Shown piece by piece: positions 1-8,461 of a stretch of DNA of 41,407 nt (position 1 is its first letter; each line of letters begins with the position of its first letter). The notes under the pieces are model-generated. The model saw nothing but the letters and a program-made list of their open reading frames with translations. It ran no database searches and was not told the origin of the DNA. This DNA comes from an uncultured Collinsella sp. (GTDB taxonomy: Bacteria > Actinomycetota > Coriobacteriia > Coriobacteriales > Coriobacteriaceae): the NCBI GenBank assembly GCA_905199225.1, contig CAJKFS010000017.1, forward strand, positions 1 through 41,407, in the 5' to 3' direction. The translations under genes and the position numbers were made by a program.

Positions 1-26
1 GGCCCGTGGGTTATACCCTAAGAGCA

Positions 27-49
27 AACCACCCTTTTTAAGGGTGGTT
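27..49. other. Hairpin at left window edge
   Basis: A perfect 10-bp inverted repeat (AACCACCCTT / AAGGGTGGTT) with a 3-base loop. Neither strand has a clear T tract after it, so it may be a weak terminator for a gene left of the window or just an extragenic palindrome. Confidence 0.4.
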
Positions 50-88
50 CTGATTTACTATGGAGCCCTGGCCTGTCGATAAATAACG

Positions 89-116
89 CGCCCGCTTGCT
101 GGGGAGCAAGCGGGCG
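89..116 (-). terminator. Probable terminator of the pknB operon
   Basis: A perfect 12-bp GC-rich stem (89-100 with 105-116) and a 4-base loop. It lies about 54 bases beyond the pknB stop codon on the minus strand. The stem is followed by a short T/A-rich run (GTTATTTAT) rather than a pure T tract, so the strength is uncertain, but position and stem fit a Rho-independent terminator. Confidence 0.65.
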
Positions 117-169
117 CCGTTGAGCGAATATGTTTGCGGCCATAGCCGCTGCAGGTGATGGGTTGTCGA

Positions 170-2116
170 CTAGTTAGTCGTCGTGTCGGAATCGTCACCC
201 GAGGCAGAGCCAGAAAGCGAAACCGTCAGCGTGATCGTGCTGTCGGTGGACTGCTTGCCGGTGGGGGAGACGCCCGTAACGGTGGCGTTTTCGTTGCCGC
301 TCACGGGGTTGCCGTTCTGATCGCAGAATGCGATGTTGTAGAAACCGGCGTTGTTGAGCGCGGTGACGGCGGCGGAGATGCTCTTGCCGTACAGGTTACC
401 CGGGACGCTGGCCTTGCCGGACTTCTTGGCGATGACGACGGTGATCGTGGCACCGGGCTTCTGCTTGCCGCTAGGGTTCCAGCTAATTACGGTGCCCTCG
501 GTAACCGAGTCGTTTTCCTGGTAGCTCACGTCGACGCCAAAGCCAGCCATGTCGAGAGCGTTGCGTGCCTGGGCCTCGGTCATGTCGGTCAGATCGGGGA
601 CGGAGGTGGTGTCAGGACCGCTGGAGACCTTATACGAGATGGTCGTGCCCTTCTCGACTTCCTTGCCGGCATCAGTGCCCTGCTCAAAGACCTGGCCTTC
701 GTCGGCCTCGTTGGCCTCCTCGGTTGCGTTGCCCTTCAGGCCCACGCTTGCCAGCGCGGCCTCGGCCTGGTCCTTGGTTAGGCCGACGAGCTGCGGAACC
801 TCAACTTTCTCGGAGGGCTTGGGGCCCTTGGAGATCACCAGGTTCACCTTGGAGCCCTTGGGCTTCTTAGTGTTGCCGTTGGGGGTCTGCTCGGCAACCT
901 TGCCCTCGTCGACATCGTCGTTATAGCTCTGGTCGACAGTTCCGACCTCAAGGCCGGCCTCCTTGATCAGCTCGATAGCGGTCTGCTGGTCCTTGTTAAG
1001 CACATCGGGCACCGTAACCTGCTCGCCCCCAAAGAGCCCGGTGGCGAAGGCCACCACAACGCCAACCACGGCGATTGCGGCGACTACGGCGGCGATAATC
1101 TTGTTCTTGTTGGACTTGGGCTGATCGACCTCGTAGGAACCGGTGGAACCCGAGACGGCGCTGCGGGGGTTGGTCTGTCCGCTTACGCCCGATACGGGGC
1201 GAACCATAGCGCGCGTGGAGTCAGACAGCTCACGGGTCTTGGTAGCGCCCAGGTCGCCCGCGGCGCCAATGATGCGCGTGGGCTCGGAGACGTTGACGGC
1301 GCGGCCGGACAGGTAGTTGTTGAGCACCTGGCGCAGCTCGTCTGCCGTCTGGAAGCGGTTCGCCGGGTCCTTTTCCATGCACTTGAGGATGATGCGCTCC
1401 AGATCGGCATCGACGCCGGAGTTGACTTGGCTCGGCGGAACCGGCAGTTCGTTTACCTGCTTGAGCGCAACTGAGATGGCGTCGTCGCCGTCAAAGGGGA
1501 CGCGACCGGTGGCGCACTCGTACATGACGACACCCAGCGAGTAGATATCCGAAGTGGGACCGAGGTCCTGGCCGCGCGTTTGCTCGGGGCTTACGTAGTG
1601 GGCGGTGCCCAGTACATTGTTGTCCTGCGTGAGGTGGCTGTTCTTTGCGCGCGCGATGCCAAAGTCCATGACCTTGATGTTGCCGTCGGGCAGCACCATG
1701 ATGTTTTGCGGCTTAATGTCGCGGTGGATGATCTCGTGCTTGTGGGCGACCGAAAGCGCGGAGCTGATCTGCGAGCCGATCTGCGCGACCTTCTTTGGAT
1801 CGAGGGCGCCGTGGCTCTTGATGCCGCTCTTAAGGTCGGTACCGCGCAGGTACTCCATGACGATGTAGTAGGTATCGCCGTCCTTGCCCCAATCGTAGAC
1901 GCCCACGATATAGGGGGAGGAGAGACCGGCTGCTGCCTGGGCCTCCTGCTTAAAGCGTGCGGCGAAGGTTGCGTCGCCAGCATACTGCGGCAGCATGATC
2001 TTGACGGCAACCGTGCGGTCGAGGACCTGGTCCTGTGCACGGTAGACGGTCGCCATGCCGCCTGTTCCCACCTTATCCTTGAGGAGGTATCTTCCCCCGA
2101 GGACCCTCTGTTCCAT
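170..2116 (-). CDS. pknB: PASTA-domain Ser/Thr protein kinase PknB
   Basis: Membrane Ser/Thr kinase expected to sense muropeptides or lipid II and to control cell-wall synthesis and division. The 648-residue protein has an N-terminal kinase domain (about 1-270): Gly-rich loop GTGGMATVY near 17-25, catalytic Lys39, HRD at 131-133 followed by IKPQN, and DFG at 151-153. A Ser/Thr-rich juxtamembrane stretch leads to a single TM helix (about 339-363). Four extracellular PASTA repeats follow, starting near 367, 438, 504 and 569. An upstream in-frame ATG exists at 2131, but AGGAG lies between the two ATGs with normal spacing to the one at 2116, so 2116 is preferred. It is the last gene of the cluster, about 130 bases after the RodA-PBP gene, and ends before a terminator. 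The family assignment is secure. Confidence 0.96.
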   Translation of the reverse strand: MEQRVLGGRYLLKDKVGTGGMATVYRAQDQVLDRTVAVKIMLPQYAGDATFAARFKQEAQAAAGLSSPYIVGVYDWGKDGDTYYIVMEYLRGTDLKSGIKSHGALDPKKVAQIGSQISSALSVAHKHEIIHRDIKPQNIMVLPDGNIKVMDFGIARAKNSHLTQDNNVLGTAHYVSPEQTRGQDLGPTSDIYSLGVVMYECATGRVPFDGDDAISVALKQVNELPVPPSQVNSGVDADLERIILKCMEKDPANRFQTADELRQVLNNYLSGRAVNVSEPTRIIGAAGDLGATKTRELSDSTRAMVRPVSGVSGQTNPRSAVSGSTGSYEVDQPKSNKNKIIAAVVAAIAVVGVVVAFATGLFGGEQVTVPDVLNKDQQTAIELIKEAGLEVGTVDQSYNDDVDEGKVAEQTPNGNTKKPKGSKVNLVISKGPKPSEKVEVPQLVGLTKDQAEAALASVGLKGNATEEANEADEGQVFEQGTDAGKEVEKGTTISYKVSSGPDTTSVPDLTDMTEAQARNALDMAGFGVDVSYQENDSVTEGTVISWNPSGKQKPGATITVVIAKKSGKASVPGNLYGKSISAAVTALNNAGFYNIAFCDQNGNPVSGNENATVTGVSPTGKQSTDSTITLTVSLSGSASGDDSDTTTN

Positions 2117-2248
2117 TCCTGCTCCTAACATAACTATTCGCTCAACGATGTGTGTAGTACCTACGATGTGGCCGCTGGGGCCGTGTGGCGCGTTGCCGCT
2201 AACTCTTCGGCCGCGGCGCGCCTCGGGTGTCCGATTCGATCATGGGCA

Positions 2249-5119
2249 TCACGCTCCCTGTGCGGCAAGCGCCGCGGTCAGGACGATACCGGCAATCTTG
2301 GCGGCCTTGACGTCATGCTTGTCGAAATCCTCCAAGGCCACCGAGATGGCGACCGTGGGTGAATCGTAAGGTGCAAAGCCAACAAACATCGAGTTGACGT
2401 TGGTGCCTCCGGTCTCGGCCGATCCGGTCTTGCCGGCGACCTTGACGCCCGGAATCTGGGCATCGGTGCCGGTGCCGGACTGGACAACCGCGAGCATGGC
2501 CTGCTTGACCTGATCGGCCGTGGTGGCGCTGACGGCCTGGCCGAGCGAGCGGGATTGCGTGGTCTTGACCACGGTTCCGTCGGGGGCGAGCACCTGGGCC
2601 ACGAAGAACGGGTCCATGACCACGCCGCTGTTGGCGATGGCGGCAGCGATCACGCAATTCTGCATAACGGTGGTCTGCGGGCCAGGCGTGTGGTCCATGC
2701 CGACGGGCTGGCCGGCGCCTGCCCAAGCGGTCTCCCACTCGGTCATAAGCGACGGGTCGGCCATGATGGAAGCTGCGGTGGTCAGATCCTGACCGAGCTT
2801 TTGACCGTAGCCAAAGGCGTTGGCAAACTGGACGAGCGAGCTGGCACCGACCTCGTTTGCCACCTGGCCAAAGACGACGTTGGACGACACGGCGAAGGCC
2901 TGCTGCAGGCTGATGGTGCCGTAGCTCTCGTTGGCATCGTTGGTGACCGGCGCGTTGCCAATATCCATGGAGCCGGGCGCCTGGTACGTGCTGGTAAGGC
3001 TGGCGGTGCCGGTTTCGAGTGCCGCGGAGAGCGTGACGACCTTAAAGGTCGAGCCCGGGGTGTACAGCGCGTCCATGGCACGGTCGTACATGGAGCCGTC
3101 CTCGCCGCCGCCCGACTGGAGCAGCGCATCGATGTTGGTGTTGTCGTAAGTGGGCGAGCTTGCGCACGCAAGGACCGCACCGGTACGCGGATCCATGACC
3201 ACCACAGCGCCCTTAAAGCCCTTGAGCGCCTGCTCGGCAGCCGTCTGGATGCGCGAGTCGATGGTGAGCTTGGCGGTATTGCCCGGCTGGGTCTGCCCCG
3301 CGAGCGACGCGATGGCGTTGTTCCAGCTGGAGTAATCCTTGGAGCCGGTGAGCGTATCGTTCATGACGCTCTCGATGCCGGCGGTGCCGTATTGCTGGCT
3401 CACGTAGCCCACCACGTGCGCGGCCATGTTGCCGTTGGGGTAGGAACGGGCGTAGGTGCCGTCCTCCTGCTGCAGCGACTCGGCTAGTGTCACACCGTCG
3501 GACGTGATGATGGAGCCACGCTGGATGTACTTGGAGCGGGCGATGGTGTGGTTGTTGGTCGGCATGTCCTGATAGTCCTTCGCCTTGATGACCTGGACGT
3601 AGGTGAGGTTGCCGATAAGGATGGCGAACAACGCTGTAAAGGCAAACACGGCACGAGTCAGACGGTTGGCAAGTGCCACGCGGCCGAGCACGCCGGACTC
3701 AGGCGTGTCGAGCAGGCGACGACGCATGCGAGAACCCGCGGAGTGGTTGCCGTGGCTGTAGGAAGGTGCGCTGGCAAAACGCGTACCGGTCGGGGCAGCG
3801 GCGGATGCGACCTGGTCATCGGTGATGGCGGCCATGGTGCCGGTGCCGGTGAGCTCGGCTTCGCGTCCGGTTGCCTCGTCGCCGGCGCGCAGCAGCAGCG
3901 CGACGATGATAAAGCTCGCCAGCAGCGAGGAGCCGCCCTGGCTCATAAAGGGCAGGGTGACGCCGGTCAGCGGGATCAGGCGGGTTACGCCGCCAACGAT
4001 TAAGAATGCCTGGAAGCTGATGGCCGCCGTAAGGCCGGTCGCGCTAAAAGCGGCAAGGTCGGACTTGGCGCGGGCTGCCGTGGTGAGGCCACGCACGGCA
4101 AAAAGCATAAACAGGATGAGTACGGCGCCGCCGCCCAAAAGGCCCATTTCCTCGCCGATGGCCGAGAAGATAAAGTCGGACTCGACGACGGGGATGTTGT
4201 TTGCCATGCCGTTGCCAATTCCGACGCCGACCAGGCCGCCGTCAGCCAGCGAGTAAAGTGACTGTACGATCTGGTAGCCCTGGCCCTGGGCGTCCTTAAA
4301 CGGATCGACCCAGACCTGAAAGCGCACCTGCACGTGCGACAGGAACTTGTAGGCGCCCACGGCTCCAACGGCCAGCAGCGCAAGGCCGATGATGACGTAC
4401 GAAAAGCGTCCCGTGGCAACATAGAGCATCAGCAAAAAGATGGTGTAGAACAGGACGGCCGAGCCCAGGTCGCGTTCGAAGACGACGATGAGCAGGCACA
4501 CGCCCCACACGGCAAACAGCGGCAGCAGCAGGCGGAAGCGCGGAATCTTGAGGCCCAGGATCTTGCGGTTGGAGATGGAGAGCAGCTCGCGGTTCTCGGC
4601 CAGATAGCCTGCCAGGAACAGGACGATAAAGACCTTGGCGAACTCGCCGGGCTGGATGGTGAAGCCCGCGATGCGAATCCACAGTTTGGAGCCCGAGATC
4701 GTGGTGCCGATAAAGATCGGCAGCATCAGCAGGATGATGCCGATAATGCCAAAGGTGTACTTGTAGCGCATGACCACGTCGAGGTTCTTAACCAGTGCGA
4801 GCGTTCCCACCATGAGCGCCACCGAGACAAACAAGATGATGAGCTGCGAGATGGCGAGGTCGGGGGCCAGGCGCGTCACGAATGTGATGCCGATGCCCGA
4901 GAGCACAAAGACGATGGGCAGGATGGCGGGGTCGGCGCCGGGCGCCAGGATGCGCACGGCGATATGCGCCGCGGCGAAGGCGGCGAACAGGCCGATCGGC
5001 ACGGCGAGCGTCTCAAAGGAAATCGTGGCACCCGCGGTGAGCACGTACATCGCATAGAGCAGGATGACGGGGAACGCCGAGGCGATGAGCAAGAGCAGTT
5101 CGGTGTTGCGGCGACTCAT
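2249..5119 (-). CDS. RodA/FtsW-class B PBP fusion protein
   Basis: One continuous 956-residue frame joins a SEDS peptidoglycan glycosyltransferase to a class B penicillin-binding transpeptidase. Residues 1-412 are polytopic, with SEDS signatures QPGEFAK near 156, ERDLGSA near 215, ESDFIFSAIGEE (candidate catalytic Asp315) and FMSQGGSS near 391. A hydrophilic linker (about 413-485) leads to a TM helix (about 487-511) and a transpeptidase domain with STFK (Ser690), SSN (745-747) and KTG (897-899). In Mycobacterium rodA and pbpA are separate adjacent genes in this same cluster. The start at 5119 has AAAGGGAG 8-9 bases upstream. A longer reading to 5245 would run into pstP and is rejected. Both catalytic halves keep their key residues, so the protein should polymerise and cross-link glycan as one unit at the membrane. 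Confidence 0.93.
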   Translation of the reverse strand: MSRRNTELLLLIASAFPVILLYAMYVLTAGATISFETLAVPIGLFAAFAAAHIAVRILAPGADPAILPIVFVLSGIGITFVTRLAPDLAISQLIILFVSVALMVGTLALVKNLDVVMRYKYTFGIIGIILLMLPIFIGTTISGSKLWIRIAGFTIQPGEFAKVFIVLFLAGYLAENRELLSISNRKILGLKIPRFRLLLPLFAVWGVCLLIVVFERDLGSAVLFYTIFLLMLYVATGRFSYVIIGLALLAVGAVGAYKFLSHVQVRFQVWVDPFKDAQGQGYQIVQSLYSLADGGLVGVGIGNGMANNIPVVESDFIFSAIGEEMGLLGGGAVLILFMLFAVRGLTTAARAKSDLAAFSATGLTAAISFQAFLIVGGVTRLIPLTGVTLPFMSQGGSSLLASFIIVALLLRAGDEATGREAELTGTGTMAAITDDQVASAAAPTGTRFASAPSYSHGNHSAGSRMRRRLLDTPESGVLGRVALANRLTRAVFAFTALFAILIGNLTYVQVIKAKDYQDMPTNNHTIARSKYIQRGSIITSDGVTLAESLQQEDGTYARSYPNGNMAAHVVGYVSQQYGTAGIESVMNDTLTGSKDYSSWNNAIASLAGQTQPGNTAKLTIDSRIQTAAEQALKGFKGAVVVMDPRTGAVLACASSPTYDNTNIDALLQSGGGEDGSMYDRAMDALYTPGSTFKVVTLSAALETGTASLTSTYQAPGSMDIGNAPVTNDANESYGTISLQQAFAVSSNVVFGQVANEVGASSLVQFANAFGYGQKLGQDLTTAASIMADPSLMTEWETAWAGAGQPVGMDHTPGPQTTVMQNCVIAAAIANSGVVMDPFFVAQVLAPDGTVVKTTQSRSLGQAVSATTADQVKQAMLAVVQSGTGTDAQIPGVKVAGKTGSAETGGTNVNSMFVGFAPYDSPTVAISVALEDFDKHDVKAAKIAGIVLTAALAAQGA

Positions 5120-5135
5120 AAGCGGCACTCCCTTT

Positions 5136-7034
5136 CTAATTCTTATCGGAGGCTTCGGCCTCGGCTGACTGTTCGGCGGTTTTCTCGGAATCTGACTCGG
5201 AGGTGGATTCCTGATTGGTGTTGTCGCGAATTGTTTGCGCGTCAATCACCTGACGGGTCTGCTCCTCGTCAATCTGATGGCGGTACTTGGAAATGGTGTC
5301 CTGCGCATCGTCGACACTCGTTTGCGGAATGCCTGTCTTCAGGCGGTTTTGCGTGTCTTCGGGCAGGTCGGACAGCTTGATGCTGGTTTCGCTCTCGAGC
5401 CAGTGGAGCTCGACCCCCAGCGTCTTGCCGGGCAGGCCGCGCCAGACGGCGACATTGCCGTGGTAGGTTCCCAAGTAATAGGAGCCGGTGACGCCCGTGT
5501 ATGCCCAGATGCCTGCTACCAGCACAAAGACAAGGGCCAAGACGGTGGCGATGGTGACATTGCGGCGTCGGACGCGTTTTGCCTCGCGCATGACGCCGTC
5601 GTCGACCAGGTCGACGACCACCACGGTCACATTGTCGTGGCCGCCGGCGGCGAGCGCCGCGTCCACCAAGTTGTCGACACAGATCTGTGCGCTCGAGGAC
5701 TGCGTAGCGATGTTCTCGATATCGCTATCGGGAATCATGCTCGAAAGACCGTCGGAGCACAGAATCAGGCGGTCGCCTTCCTCGATGTGCAGGGTAAAGT
5801 GGTCGGCATACATGGCGGGATCCGAGCCCAGTGCGCGGGTGATGACCGAGCGGTTGGGGTGGACGCGGGCCTCGTCGGCCGTAATCTCGCCGGCATCCAC
5901 GAGCTCCTCCACGTAGGAGTGGTCGCGGGTCACGCGGATGAGCGTGCCCTCGTGGAGCAGGTAGGCGCGCGAGTCGCCCACGTGGGCGATGGCGAGCGTG
6001 TCGTTTTCGATGTAGGCGCAGGTGGCCGTGCATCCCATGCCGGGTTTGCCCAGGCCGTTGAGGGCGGCCTCGATCACGGCGGCGTTGGCGGCCTCGACGG
6101 CTGCGGCCAGGCGCGCGGCGTCGGCGGACTGCGGTGCCGTCTTGGCGATGGTCTCGACGGCGATGGAGGATGCCACCTCGCCGGCGGCGTGTCCTCCCAT
6201 GCCGTCGCACACGCAAAAGAGCGGCGACTGCACCAGATAGGAGTCCTCATTGTGCGGGCGTACGCATCCGACGTCGGAGCGGGCGCCCCACATAAGCTGC
6301 GTGGTGGTGCCGGCGTCGTAGGTCGAGTCGGTCTCGATGCGCTCGTCGGTCAGCGGCTCAAAGCTCATGGTCGAGCCGGGATCTTTGAGCTTTGCCTCCA
6401 CGGCGGCGACATCGATCTCGGCGGTGTCGCCGGGGGAGACGGTGTCGGCATCGTTGCCCGACTCGGCGTCGGAGACGTCCGGAAGGTTGAGATCTTCGGT
6501 TACGCGGTCGGCGGGATCGCCGTCCTGCTGCGGCTCGACAGCCGTCGGCTCGGGCGTCGCAAAGTGCGACGGCGCGGGCGTACTCTGGGGTTGAGCGGAG
6601 GACTCGGGAGCTGCAGCGGGCGCGGCAACGGGCTGCTCGACTTCGGCAGGCGTTGCAGATGCGGGCGCCGCCTCGCTTGCCGGGGCGACGGGGAATACCG
6701 GTGCGGCAGGCTCGGGGGCGGCAAACACGGCAGCGCTCTCGTTAATCGCCTCGGCGACGGGCTCGGCGAAGTGAGCCGGTGCGGGCGTTGCCTCCGGTTC
6801 CGCGGGCTGCTCGGCGGCGTGCGCGCCGATGGGGGCGTCGAGCTGCTCGGTGCCGGCGTCCTCGTCATCGACGAGTGTCGGATATTCTTGAGTTACATGC
6901 GAAAGAGGCAGGGAGAACACGGTGTCCTCGGGCTCCACGGTCGCAGGGCGCGCCGGAGCGGCATGAGCCGGCGCAGCTGCGGGGGCAGTCGGCGTCTCGG
7001 GCATGGTTGCGGACTTGTTCTCCTCGTCGATCAT
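5136..7034 (-). CDS. pstP: PP2C-type Ser/Thr phosphatase with long N-terminal extension
   Basis: Metal-dependent phosphatase expected to reverse the action of the cluster's kinases. The 632-residue protein has a PP2C domain at about 246-477 with HNED (Asp264), DGMGGH (277-282), GDSRAY, CSDG (Asp428) and GGHDN (464-468), all metal-site signatures. One TM helix follows (about 493-515), then a hydrophilic tail of about 115 residues, presumably outside the cell. Unusually, about 245 residues of Ala/Pro/Glu-rich low-complexity sequence precede the catalytic domain, whereas typical PstP starts with it. The start overlaps the fhaB stop by 4 bases (ATGA), so translation is probably coupled. The next gene, RodA-PBP, starts 16 bases after the stop. 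Confidence 0.94.
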   Translation of the reverse strand: MIDEENKSATMPETPTAPAAAPAHAAPARPATVEPEDTVFSLPLSHVTQEYPTLVDDEDAGTEQLDAPIGAHAAEQPAEPEATPAPAHFAEPVAEAINESAAVFAAPEPAAPVFPVAPASEAAPASATPAEVEQPVAAPAAAPESSAQPQSTPAPSHFATPEPTAVEPQQDGDPADRVTEDLNLPDVSDAESGNDADTVSPGDTAEIDVAAVEAKLKDPGSTMSFEPLTDERIETDSTYDAGTTTQLMWGARSDVGCVRPHNEDSYLVQSPLFCVCDGMGGHAAGEVASSIAVETIAKTAPQSADAARLAAAVEAANAAVIEAALNGLGKPGMGCTATCAYIENDTLAIAHVGDSRAYLLHEGTLIRVTRDHSYVEELVDAGEITADEARVHPNRSVITRALGSDPAMYADHFTLHIEEGDRLILCSDGLSSMIPDSDIENIATQSSSAQICVDNLVDAALAAGGHDNVTVVVVDLVDDGVMREAKRVRRRNVTIATVLALVFVLVAGIWAYTGVTGSYYLGTYHGNVAVWRGLPGKTLGVELHWLESETSIKLSDLPEDTQNRLKTGIPQTSVDDAQDTISKYRHQIDEEQTRQVIDAQTIRDNTNQESTSESDSEKTAEQSAEAEASDKN

Positions 7035-7447
7035 CGACGGTTCACCTTCATGACCACGTCGCCAATCTGGACCTCGTCACCCTCGCGCAGCGTTGCGGGC
7101 TCCACCAGCTGACGGCCGTTAACGAGCGTGCCGTTCAGCGAGTTGAGGTCTTCGATGATGAGTGCCGGGCCCTGCAGCGAAAAGCGTGCGTGCGAGGCCG
7201 AGACAAACGGCTCGTTGATGCAGATGTCCGAGGACGGCGAGCGGCCCACGATGACGGGGCCGAGCATGTCTACATGGATGCCACGGATGCCGCGCGGACC
7301 CTTGTCCACATCGATCGTCCAGATAGCGGAGTCGCGGCGCTGGCCGCGTACGAGTCCCACGCCGGTTTTCATGACGGCGAACAGGAAGATGTAGAGCAGG
7401 GCGACCAGGACGATGCGGCCTGCAAAAAGGACGATATCGATGTTCAT
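7031..7447 (-). CDS. fhaB: Membrane-anchored FHA protein FhaB
   Basis: Small protein (138 residues) with one N-terminal TM helix (about 5-27) and a C-terminal FHA domain that binds phosphothreonine. FHA signatures are present: VGR near the start of the domain, SASHA and LNSLNGTLVNG. In actinobacteria FhaB (FipA) sits between fhaA and pstP and links kinase output to wall and division proteins, and the order here is the same. It starts 6 bases after the fhaA stop and overlaps pstP by 4 bases, so it is in the same transcript. Confidence 0.92.
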   Translation of the reverse strand: MNIDIVLFAGRIVLVALLYIFLFAVMKTGVGLVRGQRRDSAIWTIDVDKGPRGIRGIHVDMLGPVIVGRSPSSDICINEPFVSASHARFSLQGPALIIEDLNSLNGTLVNGRQLVEPATLREGDEVQIGDVVMKVNRR

Positions 7448-7453
7448 AAGCGA

Positions 7454-8461
7454 CTATCCCCTAAATTCAAAGGTGCTCAGGCCAAACGTCAGCAGGTCGC
7501 CGTTGCGCAGCGGGCAGCGCGTGATGCGGCGGTTGTTGACGAGCGTGCCGTTGGTGGAATTGAGGTCCTCGATCGACCAGTCCGAACCGGTAAAGGTGAG
7601 CTGGGCGTGACGGCGCGACACGTTGGGGTCGCGCAGGGCGATGTCAGAAACCGAACGCTCGCGACCGATGGTCACCTGCGCGGAAGTGATGCTGTGGCTC
7701 TCGCCGCTCACGACGTCGACGAGCTGGGCGAGCGGGCGCTGCGGGGCGCGGGTGCTCGCCATGTTGGAGGCAATACCGGCCGCGGCGCCAAGGCCCACGG
7801 CGGCGCCGGTCGCGGCGGCTCCGCCCATACCGGCGAGGGCGTCACGAGAGACGGTCTGCGGCACGGGGATGGGCGCGGCGGGGTCGGGGACGTTGGGCGC
7901 AAAGGGATCGGCCACGGCGAGCGGGTCGGGAGCGGCGGCACGGGGCGTCGGCTGCTGGGGCATGGCGGCGGGGCGCTGTTGCTGCGGAGCGGCGAATTGC
8001 TGCTTACCGGCGCGGGGAGCGCTGGCGGCGCGGCTTGCGGCCGAGTTGTTCTGGCCCAGGCCATTCTGGTAGGCGCGCTCTTCCTCGTACAGACGACCGA
8101 GCGTGGGGGCGTCGACGTTCTCGGCAAAGACCGAGAACTTACCGGCACGCAGCTGCGGGTCGATCATAAAGCGAACGAGAGGTTCGCCGACAAACACATA
8201 GCGGCGCTTTTCGGCCTGTGCCTTCACAAACTCGCGGACTTCGCGCGAAAGCTCGGGGTAGAACGGGGCGAGCATGGGATCGTCGTCGGCGGCGATCAGG
8301 ATGGTATAGAGTGCCGGCGCGGTGTTGACGCCGTTGATCACCAGAGTCTGATCCTCCATGTCGCGAGCGGCCTGCTTGGCAAGCTTCTTAAAGGAGAACG
8401 GGGCACGGGTGGCACCGAAGATGCCGGCCACGTGGTCCTCGAAGATGTTCAGGAAGTTCAC
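7454..8461 (-). CDS. fhaA: FHA-domain protein FhaA (DUF3662 + FHA)
   Basis: A 335-residue cytoplasmic adaptor. The N-terminal part (about 1-120) matches the DUF3662/FhaA N-terminal type: it opens MNFLNIFEDHVAGIFG and contains a YVFVGEP segment. An Ala/Pro/Gln-rich linker follows (about 130-240). The C-terminal FHA domain (about 250-335) has the canonical IGR, VSRRHA and LNSTNGTLVNN elements, so the phosphothreonine pocket looks intact. Translation starts at GTG, overlapping the TGA of the upstream kinase by 4 bases. In Mycobacterium FhaA binds phosphorylated MviN and regulates peptidoglycan precursor export. No mviN is visible in this window. Confidence 0.92.
   Translation of the reverse strand: MNFLNIFEDHVAGIFGATRAPFSFKKLAKQAARDMEDQTLVINGVNTAPALYTILIAADDDPMLAPFYPELSREVREFVKAQAEKRRYVFVGEPLVRFMIDPQLRAGKFSVFAENVDAPTLGRLYEEERAYQNGLGQNNSAASRAASAPRAGKQQFAAPQQQRPAAMPQQPTPRAAAPDPLAVADPFAPNVPDPAAPIPVPQTVSRDALAGMGGAAATGAAVGLGAAAGIASNMASTRAPQRPLAQLVDVVSGESHSITSAQVTIGRERSVSDIALRDPNVSRRHAQLTFTGSDWSIEDLNSTNGTLVNNRRITRCPLRNGDLLTFGLSTFEFRG

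Noticed and set aside
5120..5245. N-terminal extension of the RodA-PBP protein to 5245
   Set aside because: It overlaps the end of pstP, is Pro/Arg-rich and lacks a ribosome binding site, while the ATG at 5119 has a clear one and starts the SEDS-like sequence.
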